Positions 26,339 through 34,708 are shown, counted from the stretch's first letter. The stretch: 64,000 bases of DNA from Streptomyces sp. ITFR-16 (GCF_031844705.1 NZ_CP134609.1:434001-498000); one strand, 5' to 3'. Translations and numbers: made by a program. The notes: generated from the letters alone by a model not told the origin.

Positions 26339-27622
26339 ATGAGCGTCGTAGTCGTGCAGCACGAGCCGGGCGAGGGTCCCTACGCGATCGCCACCGCGCT
26401 GGAGGCGGCGGGGCTGGATGTGCGGGTGTGCCGGGTGTGGGAGGGCGATCCCGTACCGGACGGCCTCGTCGGCGTGGACGCGCTGGTGGTGATGGGCGGG
26501 CCCCGGTCGGCGTACAGCGACGACGGATTCCCCACGCGCGGCGCGGAACTGGCGCTGCTGCGGGCGGCGCTGGCCGCGGATGTGCCGGTGCTGGGGGTGT
26601 GCCTGGGCGCCCAGTTGCTCGCGGTGGCGGCGGGCGGCACGGCCCGGCCCGGATCGGGCGAGCAGATCGGGTGGGGCGGCGTCGCGCTCTCCGCGTCGGC
26701 GGCCGGGGACCCGCTGTTCGCCGGTCTGCCCGGCCGGCTCGATGTGCTGCACTGGCACGGGGACACGATGGACCTCCCGGACCGGGCGGTGGTGCTCGCC
26801 TCGTGCGACCGCTATCCGGTCCAGGCGTTCCGGGTGCACGGCAGTGCGTGGGGGCTGCAGTTCCATCTGGAGGTCGACGGCGCCGCCGTCGACGCCTTCG
26901 TCACGGCGTTCCCCGGGGAGGCGGCGCGTGCGCCCGGCCTCCGGGACGGCACGCCGGGGAGCCTGGCGGCGCTGGCTCCGTACCGCGACCGGGTGTTCGG
27001 CCGGTTCGCCGCGCTCGTGGCCGCCCGCTCCGGGCACACCGCCACGCGTGCCTTCTTCACGCCGAGGGCCGAGGCCTGGGAGGACCGGTTCGCCCACCAG
27101 GCCCCGGTCTACGCGTCGGCGGTGGCCCGCATGGGGCTGCGGCCCGGACAGACGGCCCTCGACCTGGGCTGCGGGACGGGCCGCGCGCTTCCCGCGCTGC
27201 GGGACGGGGTCGACGGCCACGGCACGGTGCTGGGCGTCGACGTCACCCACGCGATGCTCGGCGCGGCGGCCCGTACCGGACGCACCGCCCTGGCCCACCT
27301 GCTGCTGGCGGACTGCCACCGTCTGCCGCTGCCGTCCGGTTCGGTGCACGGGATCTTCAGCGCGGGGCTGCTGGACCATCTTCCGGACCCCGGCGCGGCC
27401 CTCGGTGAGTGGGCGCGGGTGGCGGCGCCCGATGCCGTCCTGGCGGTCTTCCACCCGTCGGGCCGGGTGGAGCGCGCCGCCCGCCACGGGCGTCCGGTGA
27501 GCCCGGCGGATCCGCTGGCCCGGCCCAGCCTGGAGCCGGCGCTCCGCTCGGCGGGCTGGCGGCTGACGGAGTACGAGGACGCCGAGGACCACTTCCTCGC
27601 TCTCGCCACCCCGGGCCGCTGA
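26339..27622 (+). CDS. Fused class-I glutamine amidotransferase and SAM methyltransferase
   Basis: A 427-residue two-domain protein. Residues 1-190 are a GMP-synthase-like amidotransferase with GVCLGAQ (Cys88), LQFHLEV (His176, Glu178) and the MGGPRSAYS oxyanion strand. Residues 245-427 are a class-I methyltransferase with motif I DLGCGTG at 275-281 and a GIFSAGLLDHLPDP post-motif. ATG 26339 has GAAGGA upstream. The single frame is uninterrupted with no stop between the domains, so this is a true fusion and not an annotation artefact. Its function is unknown; amide hydrolysis or transfer followed by methylation is a possible reading. Confidence 0.85.
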   Translation: MSVVVVQHEPGEGPYAIATALEAAGLDVRVCRVWEGDPVPDGLVGVDALVVMGGPRSAYSDDGFPTRGAELALLRAALAADVPVLGVCLGAQLLAVAAGGTARPGSGEQIGWGGVALSASAAGDPLFAGLPGRLDVLHWHGDTMDLPDRAVVLASCDRYPVQAFRVHGSAWGLQFHLEVDGAAVDAFVTAFPGEAARAPGLRDGTPGSLAALAPYRDRVFGRFAALVAARSGHTATRAFFTPRAEAWEDRFAHQAPVYASAVARMGLRPGQTALDLGCGTGRALPALRDGVDGHGTVLGVDVTHAMLGAAARTGRTALAHLLLADCHRLPLPSGSVHGIFSAGLLDHLPDPGAALGEWARVAAPDAVLAVFHPSGRVERAARHGRPVSPADPLARPSLEPALRSAGWRLTEYEDAEDHFLALATPGR

Positions 27623-27668
27623 CCTACCGTGAGAGGCCCGCTGACCGACCGTGAAAGAGGAACGACCC

Positions 27669-28373
27669 ATGGAAACACCCGACCGCGTGGACGAGCAGGC
27701 GCGCGCCGACGGCCTGGTGGAGGCGCAGCACAAGGCCGAGGCGCTGTTCGCCGAGGTGGAGAAGCGGGGGCTGGTGGCGGCCGGGACCGGCGAGCGCGAG
27801 GTCAGCGACCGCATCCGGGACCTGGCGAACGAGATGTTCGGCACCACCCGGCACTGGCACAAGCGGATCGTCCGCTCGGGCCCGAACACGCTCTTCCCGT
27901 ACAAGGAGAATCCCCCGGACCGGGTCATCGGCGCGGACGACATCGCGTTCGCCGACTTCGGGCCGATCTTCGAGGAGTACGAGGCGGACTTCGGCCGCAC
28001 GTTCGTGTTCGGCGACGACCCGGCCAAGCACCGGCTGCGCGACGACCTGGCGACCGTCTTCGCCGCGGGCCGCAGCGCGTTCCGGGCGGACCCGCACATC
28101 ACGGGCCGCGAGCTGTACGCGGAAGTGGAGCGGCTCGCCGCCGGGGCGGGCTGGAGGCTGGGAGGGTGGCACGCCGGGCATCTGGTCGGTGAGTTCCCGC
28201 ACGAGACGATCGACGGTGCGCGGGTCGAGTCCTATGTGACCCCGGAGAACGAGCACCCGGTGCGCCGCACCGACCGGGCGGGGCGGCGCTGCCACTGGAT
28301 TCTGGAGATCCACCTGGTGGACGAGGAACGCGGCTTCGGCGGCTTCTACGAACAGCTGCTGGACCTGGCCTAG
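27669..28373 (+). CDS. M24 family metallopeptidase-like protein
   Basis: A 234-residue pita-bread-fold protein of the methionine aminopeptidase / creatinase family. Likely metal ligands are the Asp in DIAFADFGPIFEEYEADFGRTF, the His in GGWHAGHLVGEFPHE and the Glu in WILEIHLVDEERGFGGFYEQ. ATG 27669 follows GAGGAACG. Streptomyces homologues are annotated as aminopeptidase P family. It is followed by a 9-bp stem terminator shared with the convergent moeA remnant. Confidence 0.82.
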   Translation: METPDRVDEQARADGLVEAQHKAEALFAEVEKRGLVAAGTGEREVSDRIRDLANEMFGTTRHWHKRIVRSGPNTLFPYKENPPDRVIGADDIAFADFGPIFEEYEADFGRTFVFGDDPAKHRLRDDLATVFAAGRSAFRADPHITGRELYAEVERLAAGAGWRLGGWHAGHLVGEFPHETIDGARVESYVTPENEHPVRRTDRAGRRCHWILEIHLVDEERGFGGFYEQLLDLA

Positions 28374-28376
28374 GGC

Positions 28377-28402
28377 CTCCCGGGCGCTGCTCAGCCCGGG
28401 AG
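28377..28402. terminator. Bidirectional hairpin between M24 peptidase and moeA remnant
   Basis: Perfect 9-bp inverted repeat CTCCCGGGC with an 8-base loop, located between the convergent stop codons. Confidence 0.5.
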
Positions 28403-28850
28403 CAGGATCACCGGCGCGGGCCGTCCGTCCCGCCGGTCCGGGGTGATCACGGCGAGGGCGTCGCCCACCGCCGCACCGCGCAGGAACACCGCGCGGTGCC
28501 CGTCGAGGACCCGGGCGCCGCGCTCGTCCCAGGCGACCGGCACCAGCCGGGTCAGCCCGGTCCCGGACCCTCCCGGGCCCCGGTCTGCCGGCCAGGTCCA
28601 GTTCGTCACCGGTGACGAACATCCGGACCCGGGGCCGGGGATGCGCCGCCAGGGTGCCGTAGCCGGCGGTGTCGAAGGCGGGCAGCGGATGAGAGGTACG
28701 GACGGCCTCCGCGAGGGTCAGCCCTGCGGCATCGGCCGGCGGCACCGGGCGCGCGGCGAGGGGCGGGGCGCCTTGTGCGCCGGCCCCCGTGCCCTGGTCC
28801 AGGGCACGGCGACGGCGGTGGGCGGGGCCGGGGCGCGGGACGGGAGGCAT
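28391..28850 (-). pseudogene. moeA: Remnant of molybdopterin molybdenumtransferase MoeA
   Basis: Three MoeA pieces lie in order but are not collinear in one frame. First comes GLTLAEAVRTSHPLPAFDTAGY (N-terminal domain), then directly RPRVRMFVTGDELDLAG, which belongs about 150 residues later in intact MoeA. After a change of reading frame near 28590 comes the C-terminal domain TRLVPVAWDERGARVLDG through RGAAVGDALAV. The MDGYAV and central MPT-binding domains are deleted. The gene is therefore an internal-deletion and frameshift relic next to two molybdoenzyme loci; molybdenum insertion must rely on another MoeA elsewhere in the genome. Confidence 0.7.
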
Positions 28851-28945
28851 GGTGCCAGGGTGAGGCCGTGGCTTTTCCGCCGGCGGCGCTCCGGGTTGCC
28901 GTTGCGCGGCGCCTTTCTCACGCGCGAAGGCGGACCGCTGGGAGC

Positions 28946-29524
28946 TCAGTCCTCCTGGTAGGAGTGGCGTCGGCCGGTCCAGGGGTCACCGATGGTGTGG
29001 TAGCCCCGTTCCTCCCAGAATCCGCGGCGGTCCTGGGTCATGTACTCCAGGGCGCGCAGCCATTTCGGGCCCTTGTAGCCGTAGAGGTGCGGCACGACGA
29101 GGCGCAGCGGGAAGCCGTGCTCGACGGTGAGCGGCTCGCCGTTGTGGTGGGTCGCGAGCAGGGTGCCCTCCGAAGCCAGGTCGCCCAGGCGGAGGTTGGC
29201 GCTGTAGCCGTACTCCGCCCAGGCCATCACATGCGTGACCTCCGGCGCCGGGGGCGCCAGCTCCAGCAGGGCCGCGCCGGGCACCCCGTAGAACTCGTGG
29301 CCGGTGGAGGTCGGCCCCGAGGCGCAGTGCATGTCCGTGACGACGGTGCCGCCCTCCAGCGCGGTGATCTCCTCGAAGGTCCAGGTGTACTTCTCCGCGG
29401 TGGCCGTGGCGCCGAATACCTGGAGGTTCCAGCGGTCGGGGCGGAACTTCGGAACGGGCCCGTAGTGCGAGACGGGCCAGCCCTTGACCAGGTGTTGCCC
29501 CGGAGGAAGCGGTCCTGTCGCCAT
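28946..29524 (-). CDS. Sulfite-oxidase-like molybdopterin protein (YedY/SUOX fold)
   Basis: A 192-residue single-domain Mo-cofactor protein. It has WNLQVFGATATAEKYTWTFEEI, TDMHCASG with Cys67 as the expected Mo ligand, GYSANLRLGDL and the FPLRLVVPHLYGYKGPKWL motif of the oxidoreductase molybdopterin-binding domain. There is no signal peptide, so it is cytosolic. The residues after the Cys (ASGPTSTGHEFYGVPG) differ from the TxWS-type sequence common in the family, so substrate preference may differ. ATG 29524 has GGACGATCGC upstream. It sits between the moeA relic and the second organosulfur cluster. Confidence 0.85.
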   Translation of the reverse strand: MATGPLPPGQHLVKGWPVSHYGPVPKFRPDRWNLQVFGATATAEKYTWTFEEITALEGGTVVTDMHCASGPTSTGHEFYGVPGAALLELAPPAPEVTHVMAWAEYGYSANLRLGDLASEGTLLATHHNGEPLTVEHGFPLRLVVPHLYGYKGPKWLRALEYMTQDRRGFWEERGYHTIGDPWTGRRHSYQED

Positions 29525-29620
29525 GCTGCGATCGTCCTCTCGGGTCGGCCGGGACGGCGGCGGAGATCCCGTCCCGGTGATCGATTGTGCCAGCCCCGGC
29601 CGCCCCGGCAGCCGAGGGAC

Positions 29621-30985
29621 TCAGCCGGTGACGGCCACGGCCGGCAGGTCGAGGTGGTCGCGCAGGGTGGTGCCGCGGTACTCGGTGCGGTACACGCCCC
29701 GCTCCTGGAGTTCCGGGACCAGCTTGTCGACGATGTCGGTGATGGAGGCCGGCAGCAGATGCGGCAGGAGGTTGAACCCGTCCACGGCACGCGTGCGGAC
29801 GTAGTGCGCCCACTCGTCGGCCACGGACGACGGGGTGCCGACGAACGTCGGGTGCCCCGGGGACACCTCGCGCACCAGCTCCAGGATCGACAGACCCCGT
29901 TCGGCCGCGAGCGCGCGCCACTTGCGGATGTGCGCCAGCTTGCCGCTGCGCAGCTCGATGGAGATCGTGCCGCGTGACGGGTCGAGTTCGCCCTCGGCGG
30001 GTTCGATGTCCGGGAGCGGCCCGTCGGGGTCGTACGCGGACAGGTCGGTGCCCCAGTACTGCTCCAGGTAGGCGATGGCCCGGGGTCCGTTGATCTGCTC
30101 GCCGCGCACCCAGCGGGCCTTCTCCTCGGCGTCGGCCTGCGTGTCGCCGAGGACGAGGCTCGCGCCCGGCAGGATGCGCAGCGAGTCCTCCGTACGGCCG
30201 TAACGGGCCAGTCGGGCGCGCAGGTCGGCCGCGTAGGCGACGGCCTTGCCGTACTCGGTGTTGGCGGAGAACACCACGTCGGCGTGGCGGGCGGCGAGTT
30301 CCCGGCCGCCGTCCGAGTCGCCGGCCTGGAACAGCACCGGGCGGCCCTGGCGGCTCGCCGGCACGGTGGCGGTGGCGCGCAGCCGTACGAGACCGGTGTC
30401 CCGCTCGACCGGGGTGATGGCGCCGGGGCGGGCCCAGGCGGCGGCCCGCCCGTCGGGGGCGACGGCGTCCGGGGCCCAGGAGGACCACAGTTCCTTGGCC
30501 GCCTCGACGAACTGTCCGGCGCGCTCGTAGCGGCGTTCGTGCTCCAGCCAGCCGCCGTGGCGGAAGTTGGCACCGGTCCAGGCGTTGTCGGTGGTGACGA
30601 TGTTCCAGCCGGCGCGGCCCTCGGACAGCAGGTCGAGGCCGGCCAGCCGGCGGGCCAGGTCGGCGGGGTAGTTGTAGGTGGTGTTCTGCGTCGCCACGAG
30701 GCCGATGCGCTCGGTGACGGCGGCGAGGACGGAGAGCTGGGTGATCGCGTCGGGCCGGCCGGCGATGTCGAGGTCGAAGATCCGGCCCCGGTTCTCCCGC
30801 ACCCGCAGCCCCTCGCCGAGGAAGAAGGCGTCGAACAGGCCGCGTTCGAGGGTCCGGGCGATGTCGATGAAGGTCTCGACCGCCGTGTGCGAGGGGGCGT
30901 CCGGGTCGGTCCAGATCAGCTGGGATCCGACACCGGTGAAGAACACACCGAGGTGCAGGCTGGGCAGCGGATGCGGGTCGGTCAT
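29621..30985 (-). CDS. NtaA/SnaA/DszA-family FMN-dependent monooxygenase (second copy)
   Basis: A 454-residue paralogue of the 5070-6473 product, sharing IFDLDIAGRPDAITQLSVLAAVTERIG, RAGWNIVTTDNAWTG and GRPVLFQAGDSDGGRELAA. I chose ATG 30985 because GAGGTGA lies 5 bases upstream; GTG 30994 is an in-frame alternative. It starts 10 bases after the stop of its partner gene (30996-32114). FMNH2 must be supplied by an unlinked reductase. By family and leader-peptide context it probably oxidises an organosulfur compound. Confidence 0.88.
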   Translation of the reverse strand: MTDPHPLPSLHLGVFFTGVGSQLIWTDPDAPSHTAVETFIDIARTLERGLFDAFFLGEGLRVRENRGRIFDLDIAGRPDAITQLSVLAAVTERIGLVATQNTTYNYPADLARRLAGLDLLSEGRAGWNIVTTDNAWTGANFRHGGWLEHERRYERAGQFVEAAKELWSSWAPDAVAPDGRAAAWARPGAITPVERDTGLVRLRATATVPASRQGRPVLFQAGDSDGGRELAARHADVVFSANTEYGKAVAYAADLRARLARYGRTEDSLRILPGASLVLGDTQADAEEKARWVRGEQINGPRAIAYLEQYWGTDLSAYDPDGPLPDIEPAEGELDPSRGTISIELRSGKLAHIRKWRALAAERGLSILELVREVSPGHPTFVGTPSSVADEWAHYVRTRAVDGFNLLPHLLPASITDIVDKLVPELQERGVYRTEYRGTTLRDHLDLPAVAVTG

Positions 30986-30995
30986 GACAGTCACC

Positions 30996-32114
30996 TCAGG
31001 ACGAGTGCGCGGCCGCCGGGGCGGCGAACCGGTTGGCGGGGCGGGGCAGGCCGAGCGTGTCGCGCAGGGTGGCGCCGGGCAGCGGCGGCCGGTGCAGTCC
31101 GGCGGCGGCGAGCGCGGGCAGCACCTGAGCGGCCAGGACCGGCAGATCGACGGCGAGCACGGCGGGGTGCAGCCGGACGCCGTCGACCGAGGCGGCCAGT
31201 TCGCGCAGCAGGTCCACGAGGTCCTGCGGGGAGCCGGCGTGGCGCAGCCGCCCGGTCTCCGGCCAGTCGGCGGCCTCGTTCAGCGCGGCGAGCCGGTCGG
31301 CGGCCGGGGCGTCCGCGTCCAGGACCACGTCCACCTCGGCGAACACCAGGGGAGCGCCCGCCGCACGTGCCTCGGCCGCGCGGGCGGCCACCGCGGCGAC
31401 GGTGGGCCGCCCGACGAGGACCACGTCGGCCCGCGCGTCGGCCTCCAGCCCGTCCGGGGCCAGGACGACGAGTTGGCCCTGCGGCGGACGGGGCGTGATC
31501 AGAGGGCCCTTGACGGTGAAGGAGGCGCCCTCGAAGTCGATGTGGTGCACCCGGTCGGCGTCCAGGAAGCGCCCGGTCGCGACGTCCTTGATGACCGCGT
31601 CGTCCTCCCACGAGTCCCACAGGGCGCGGGCGGTGTCGATGACGTCGGCGGTCTCACGGGCCGGTGCACCGGCCGTCAGGGGCGGTTCTCCGACGGTTGC
31701 GCGGGCGTCGTCACCGGCCGCCGCGCCGACCAGCCAGCCGCCCCGGCCGTGCGAGGCGTGGTCGAGGCTCGCGAGCTGGGTGGCGAGGTGGAACGGCTCC
31801 GTGGTGGTGGCGTGCAGCGTGGGGACGAGGCCGATCCGGTCGGTGAGCGGGGCGGCGTACGCGGCCCGGGTCCCGGCCTCCACCCGCCCGGCGGGCGCCT
31901 GCGGTCCCGTACCGGGCGGCAGGGGCGAGTCGTCGAAGGTGGCGAGGGTGAATCCCGCGCTCTGGGCTGCGGCGACCACCTCCCGGAGCGCCCTGGGGCC
32001 GAGGGCGTCGCCGGGCGGACGTCCCGCGTGGCGCCAGGCGGCGGGGTGGGCGCCGTCGCCGTCCACTTCGAGGGCGAGGTGCAGGCCGGGAGGTCCGGCC
32101 GCGTGGTCGGTCAT
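30996..32114 (-). CDS. LLM-class monooxygenase partner (second copy)
   Basis: A 372-residue luciferase-like protein, paralogue of 6492-7718. Shared blocks are GLVPTLHATTTEPFHLATQL, ALWDSWEDDAVIKDVATGRF, FTVKGPLITPRPPQGQ and the C-terminal LGLPRPANRFA. The phosphate-binding part near residue 120-140 (HASHGRGGWLVGAA) is shorter than in the paralogue. ATG 32114 follows GGAGG. It is the first gene of a two-gene operon 214 bases downstream of a Cys-ended leader peptide. Confidence 0.86.
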   Translation of the reverse strand: MTDHAAGPPGLHLALEVDGDGAHPAAWRHAGRPPGDALGPRALREVVAAAQSAGFTLATFDDSPLPPGTGPQAPAGRVEAGTRAAYAAPLTDRIGLVPTLHATTTEPFHLATQLASLDHASHGRGGWLVGAAAGDDARATVGEPPLTAGAPARETADVIDTARALWDSWEDDAVIKDVATGRFLDADRVHHIDFEGASFTVKGPLITPRPPQGQLVVLAPDGLEADARADVVLVGRPTVAAVAARAAEARAAGAPLVFAEVDVVLDADAPAADRLAALNEAADWPETGRLRHAGSPQDLVDLLRELAASVDGVRLHPAVLAVDLPVLAAQVLPALAAAGLHRPPLPGATLRDTLGLPRPANRFAAPAAAHSS

Positions 32115-32328
32115 GGGGAACTGCCTCCGTGGGAAGTCGCGTCGGCGACGGGTGGGCCGGGGAGGGGCACACCGTCCCGCGCACCCCGGCCGGGCCCGTC
32201 GCGTGGGCCGTGACCACGGAGGTCACGGCGGACGCCGGGCGGGGCGGGAGCTCGGGGAAGGGTGCGCAGAGGAAGGAAGGGCCGGAGCACGTCGGGTGTG
32301 CTCGTTCACGGCATGCGGGAGGGCGCGG

Positions 32329-32469
32329 TCAGCGGCCCGTGGCCGTCCTCGGACACAGTGCGCTGCTCACGCGGAGGAGGTCGACATGGCGCCGGGCCAC
32401 GCGCAGCTCGAAGGACTGGCCGCGACGCGGCAGACGGCCGCCGCGCTCGCCGGGGAGTCGCGTCCGCAT
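32329..32469 (-). CDS. Cys-ended leader peptide (uORF) of second monooxygenase operon
   Basis: A 46-codon frame from ATG 32469 (GAGGTGA 6 bases upstream) to TGA 32329. Residues 24-39 read VARRHVDLLRVSSALC, the conserved leader core, with Cys39 followed by PRTATGR. The operon starts 214 bases downstream, leaving room for an attenuator structure. It has its own promoter-like sequence at 32539-32567. Confidence 0.78.
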   Translation of the reverse strand: MRTRLPGERGGRLPRRGQSFELRVARRHVDLLRVSSALCPRTATGR

Positions 32470-32538
32470 GCCGTTCACCTCGCAGTCCTGGGCCGGGCCG
32501 GCGGCTCGGAACGCCGCTGATGCCGGTGAAGGCGTTTC

Positions 32539-32567
32539 ACGTTATCCGTTCGTCCGCCGTTGAACAA
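32539..32567 (-). promoter_or_regulatory. Candidate promoter of second monooxygenase operon
   Basis: Minus-strand TTGTTC (32567-32562) and TAACGT (32544-32539) with an exact 17-base spacer. It would give a transcript starting about 60 bases before the leader-peptide ATG. Confidence 0.55.
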
Positions 32568-32697
32568 TGCCCGCCCGAACGCCGTGCAAGGTCGCGGCGT
32601 CGGCCCGGGAATGACTTCCGGGCCAAGGGGAGTTGCAGGAGGCGGCCGTACGACGACCGGGCCACCGGGCCCGGCGCGCGCACACCGAGGAGCGGAC

Positions 32698-33519
32698 ATG
32701 ACCGTCCAGGACACAGACCGGGTGAGCTTCGTCCAGCAGTGGGAGGAGTGGCACCGCGCCCACGAGGAGGTGCTCGCCGCACCGCACGGATTCCTCGCGA
32801 TCACGAGCCTGCACTGGCTGAGCCCCGAACCGGCCCGCTTCGACGACGCCCCGGGGGCGTGGTCGAGCACGGCCGACGGGGTGGTGGTCGAGCTGGCGGA
32901 CGGCGAGGAACTCGTCATCGACGGCACCAAGGCCGTCGGCCGGTACGACTTCGGCGTCCTCGCCGAACGTTCCGGTGTGAACGCCGTCGCCGGCGACGCG
33001 GTGATCGAGGTCGCCAGGCGCGGCGGGCATGACATCGTGCGCCCCCGTCACCCCGGCAACGCCCTGCGCACCGCCTTCACCCGCACCCCCGCCTACGCAC
33101 CCGACCCCCGCTGGGCCCTGACCGGCCGCTTCACCGCCTTCGACGCCCCGCGTCCGGTGACCGTGGGCGCTGCGGTCGAGGGGCTGGAGCACGTCTACGA
33201 CTCCCCCGGCACGGTCGAGTTCGAGCACGACGGCACGGTGCACCGCCTCACCGCGTTCAACGGCCGGGAGCCCGGCAGTCTGTTCGTGCTGTTCACGGAC
33301 AAGACCTCGGGCGTGACCACGTACGCGGCGAACCGCTCGCTGCAGATCGCCGCCCCGGACGGGAACGGCCGGGTGGGGCTCGACTTCAACCGGGCGGCCA
33401 ACCTGCCCTGCGCGTACACGGATCTGGCGACCTGCCCGCTGCCCCCGGCGGAGAACCGGCTGCCGTTCGCGGTCGAGGCCGGCGAGAGGATCCCGCTGGA
33501 GCGCGGCGGCCGCCCCTGA
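32698..33519 (+). CDS. DUF1684 domain protein
   Basis: A 273-residue DUF1684 protein. The N-terminus WEEWHRAHEEVLAAPHGFLAITSLHWL and the C-terminal GLDFNRAANLPCAYTDLATCPLPPAENRLPFAVEAGE block (with an NPPC-like Cys pair) are family hallmarks. ATG 32698 follows GAGGAGCG. The structure-based family role is unknown; it is cytosolic. It is divergent from the leader-peptide operon and followed by a 7-bp stem terminator. Confidence 0.85.
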   Translation: MTVQDTDRVSFVQQWEEWHRAHEEVLAAPHGFLAITSLHWLSPEPARFDDAPGAWSSTADGVVVELADGEELVIDGTKAVGRYDFGVLAERSGVNAVAGDAVIEVARRGGHDIVRPRHPGNALRTAFTRTPAYAPDPRWALTGRFTAFDAPRPVTVGAAVEGLEHVYDSPGTVEFEHDGTVHRLTAFNGREPGSLFVLFTDKTSGVTTYAANRSLQIAAPDGNGRVGLDFNRAANLPCAYTDLATCPLPPAENRLPFAVEAGERIPLERGGRP

Positions 33520-33539
33520 CGCCGGGATCGCACCCGGCG
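33520..33539 (+). terminator. Hairpin after DUF1684 gene
   Basis: CGCCGGG paired with CCCGGCG around a 6-base loop, directly after the stop codon. Confidence 0.45.
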
Positions 33540-33641
33540 CCGGATCCCCGTACGACGTCAGATCTTCATACGAGTGAAACGATGCGGCCGGACCTGCGCC
33601 GCGAGCACCGTCTCGCCGTGCGGAGCGGACCGCCGGACGGC

Positions 33642-33673
33642 GGGGGCGGCGGCGCGTCCTCGCCGCCGCCCCC
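33642..33673 (+). repeat. Perfect 13-bp GC hairpin just upstream of tauD leader promoter
   Basis: GGGGGCGGCGGCG, loop CGTCCT, then its exact complement. The hairpin ends 9 bases before the -10-like TACCGT, so it covers the region where a -35 would lie. It may insulate the promoter from upstream transcription or bind a regulator. Confidence 0.5.
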
Positions 33674-33682
33674 GGGCCGGTC

Positions 33683-33694
33683 TACCGTGGCCGG
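33683..33694 (+). promoter_or_regulatory. -10 element for a leaderless leader-peptide transcript
   Basis: TACCGT at 33683-33688 lies 6 bases before the GTG of the leader peptide. This is the spacing seen when transcription begins at the start codon. No clear -35 is visible because the 13-bp hairpin occupies that position. Confidence 0.45.
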
Positions 33695-33772
33695 GTGACC
33701 GCCAACGGCCTGTACCGCCGCTTGCATGTGGACCTGGCACGCACGAGTGCCGCCCTCTGTTGCCGTACGTGA
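33695..33772 (+). CDS. Cys-ended leader peptide (uORF) of tauD-like gene
   Basis: A 25-residue peptide from GTG 33695 to TGA 33770-33772. The core YRRLHVDLARTSAALCCRT carries two adjacent Cys codons three and four codons from the stop. There is no ribosome site; a -10 six bases upstream suggests leaderless translation. The dioxygenase gene starts 64 bases downstream. The codon arrangement suits sensing of cysteinyl-tRNA shortage. Confidence 0.78.
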   Translation: MTANGLYRRLHVDLARTSAALCCRT

Positions 33773-33836
33773 CTCCGCCGCGCGCCCCGCTCCGCCGGGC
33801 GCGCCCGTTCCGTACACCAAGCAGAGGGAGTTGGGC

Positions 33837-34652
33837 ATGACCACCGTCACCCGTCATGAGATACGCCGCGCCGGACCCCGGTTCGGCGCCGAGGTGTTCG
33901 GCGTCGATCTCACCGGCCCGGTCGACGACGCCACCGCGGACGAGCTGCGGCAGGCGTTCCACGACCACAAGGTGCTGGTCTTCCGCGACCAGCACCTGAC
34001 GCCCGATCAGCATGTCGCGGCGGTGAGGATCTTCGCCGAGCCGTTCGACCACCCCACGGCCGTGAAGGACGAGGCGAACCCGCTGGTCTACCCCTACAAC
34101 GTCAAGCAGACCGGCAAGGCGAGCACCTGGCACATCGGGGGGCTGTGGCGCAGCCCGGTGTTCGCCATCGAGTCGCTCACGTACGAGGAGGTGCCGGAGC
34201 TCGGCGGGCACACCCTGTGGGCGGATCTCCAGACGGCGTACGACGATCTGTCGGAGCCGTTCAAGGTGCTGCTGGAGTCGGTGAGCGCGGTGTACGACGG
34301 CGATCCGGTGAACTACGCGCAGGGCACCGCGCGGAGCGCCGTCACGGAGACCGTCGAGCACCCGGTCGTCCTCGCACACCCCGAGACCGGGCGCAAGGGG
34401 CTGTTCATCAGCAGCTCGGCGCTCGGGCTCACCGGCGTCACCCCGGCGGAGTCCAAGGCGCTGCTGGACCATCTGCTCCGGCACGCCTCCTCGCCGAACT
34501 ACACGATCCGGTTCGGCTGGAACCCCGGTGACTTCGTGCTGTGGGACAACCGGGCGACCTGGCACTACGCCGTGGACGACTACGGCGACGGCGCCCGGGT
34601 CTACCGCAAGGTGATCGGTGTGGAGCGCCCCCGGGACGCGACCGCGTCCTGA
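33837..34652 (+). CDS. TauD/TfdA-family Fe(II)/2-oxoglutarate dioxygenase with HxG instead of HxD
   Basis: A 271-residue TauD-fold protein; intact members release sulfite from taurine or other sulfonates or cleave alkyl sulfates. It has FGVDLTGPVDDATADELRQAF and HKVLVFRDQHL at the start, the distal ligand His243 in NRATWHYAVDDYGDG and Arg254/257 for 2-oxoglutarate. The first metal motif reads WHIGG: His99 is present but the usual Asp at 101 is Gly. The codons (CAC ATC GGG) are in an otherwise intact frame. AGAGGGAG precedes ATG 33837. It follows its own leader peptide and ends at a strong terminator. Confidence 0.85.
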   Translation: MTTVTRHEIRRAGPRFGAEVFGVDLTGPVDDATADELRQAFHDHKVLVFRDQHLTPDQHVAAVRIFAEPFDHPTAVKDEANPLVYPYNVKQTGKASTWHIGGLWRSPVFAIESLTYEEVPELGGHTLWADLQTAYDDLSEPFKVLLESVSAVYDGDPVNYAQGTARSAVTETVEHPVVLAHPETGRKGLFISSSALGLTGVTPAESKALLDHLLRHASSPNYTIRFGWNPGDFVLWDNRATWHYAVDDYGDGARVYRKVIGVERPRDATAS

Positions 34653-34664
34653 CGCCCCGCCAAA

Positions 34665-34708
34665 GGCCGTGCGCCCGCGTCCGCGCACACGGACGCGGGC
34701 GCACGGCC
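34665..34708 (+). terminator. Strong terminator after tauD-like gene
   Basis: Perfect 18-bp inverted repeat beginning GGCCGTGCGCCCGCGTCC with an 8-base loop, 12 bases after the stop. It separates the dioxygenase from the transporter unit, which has its own leader. Confidence 0.8.
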
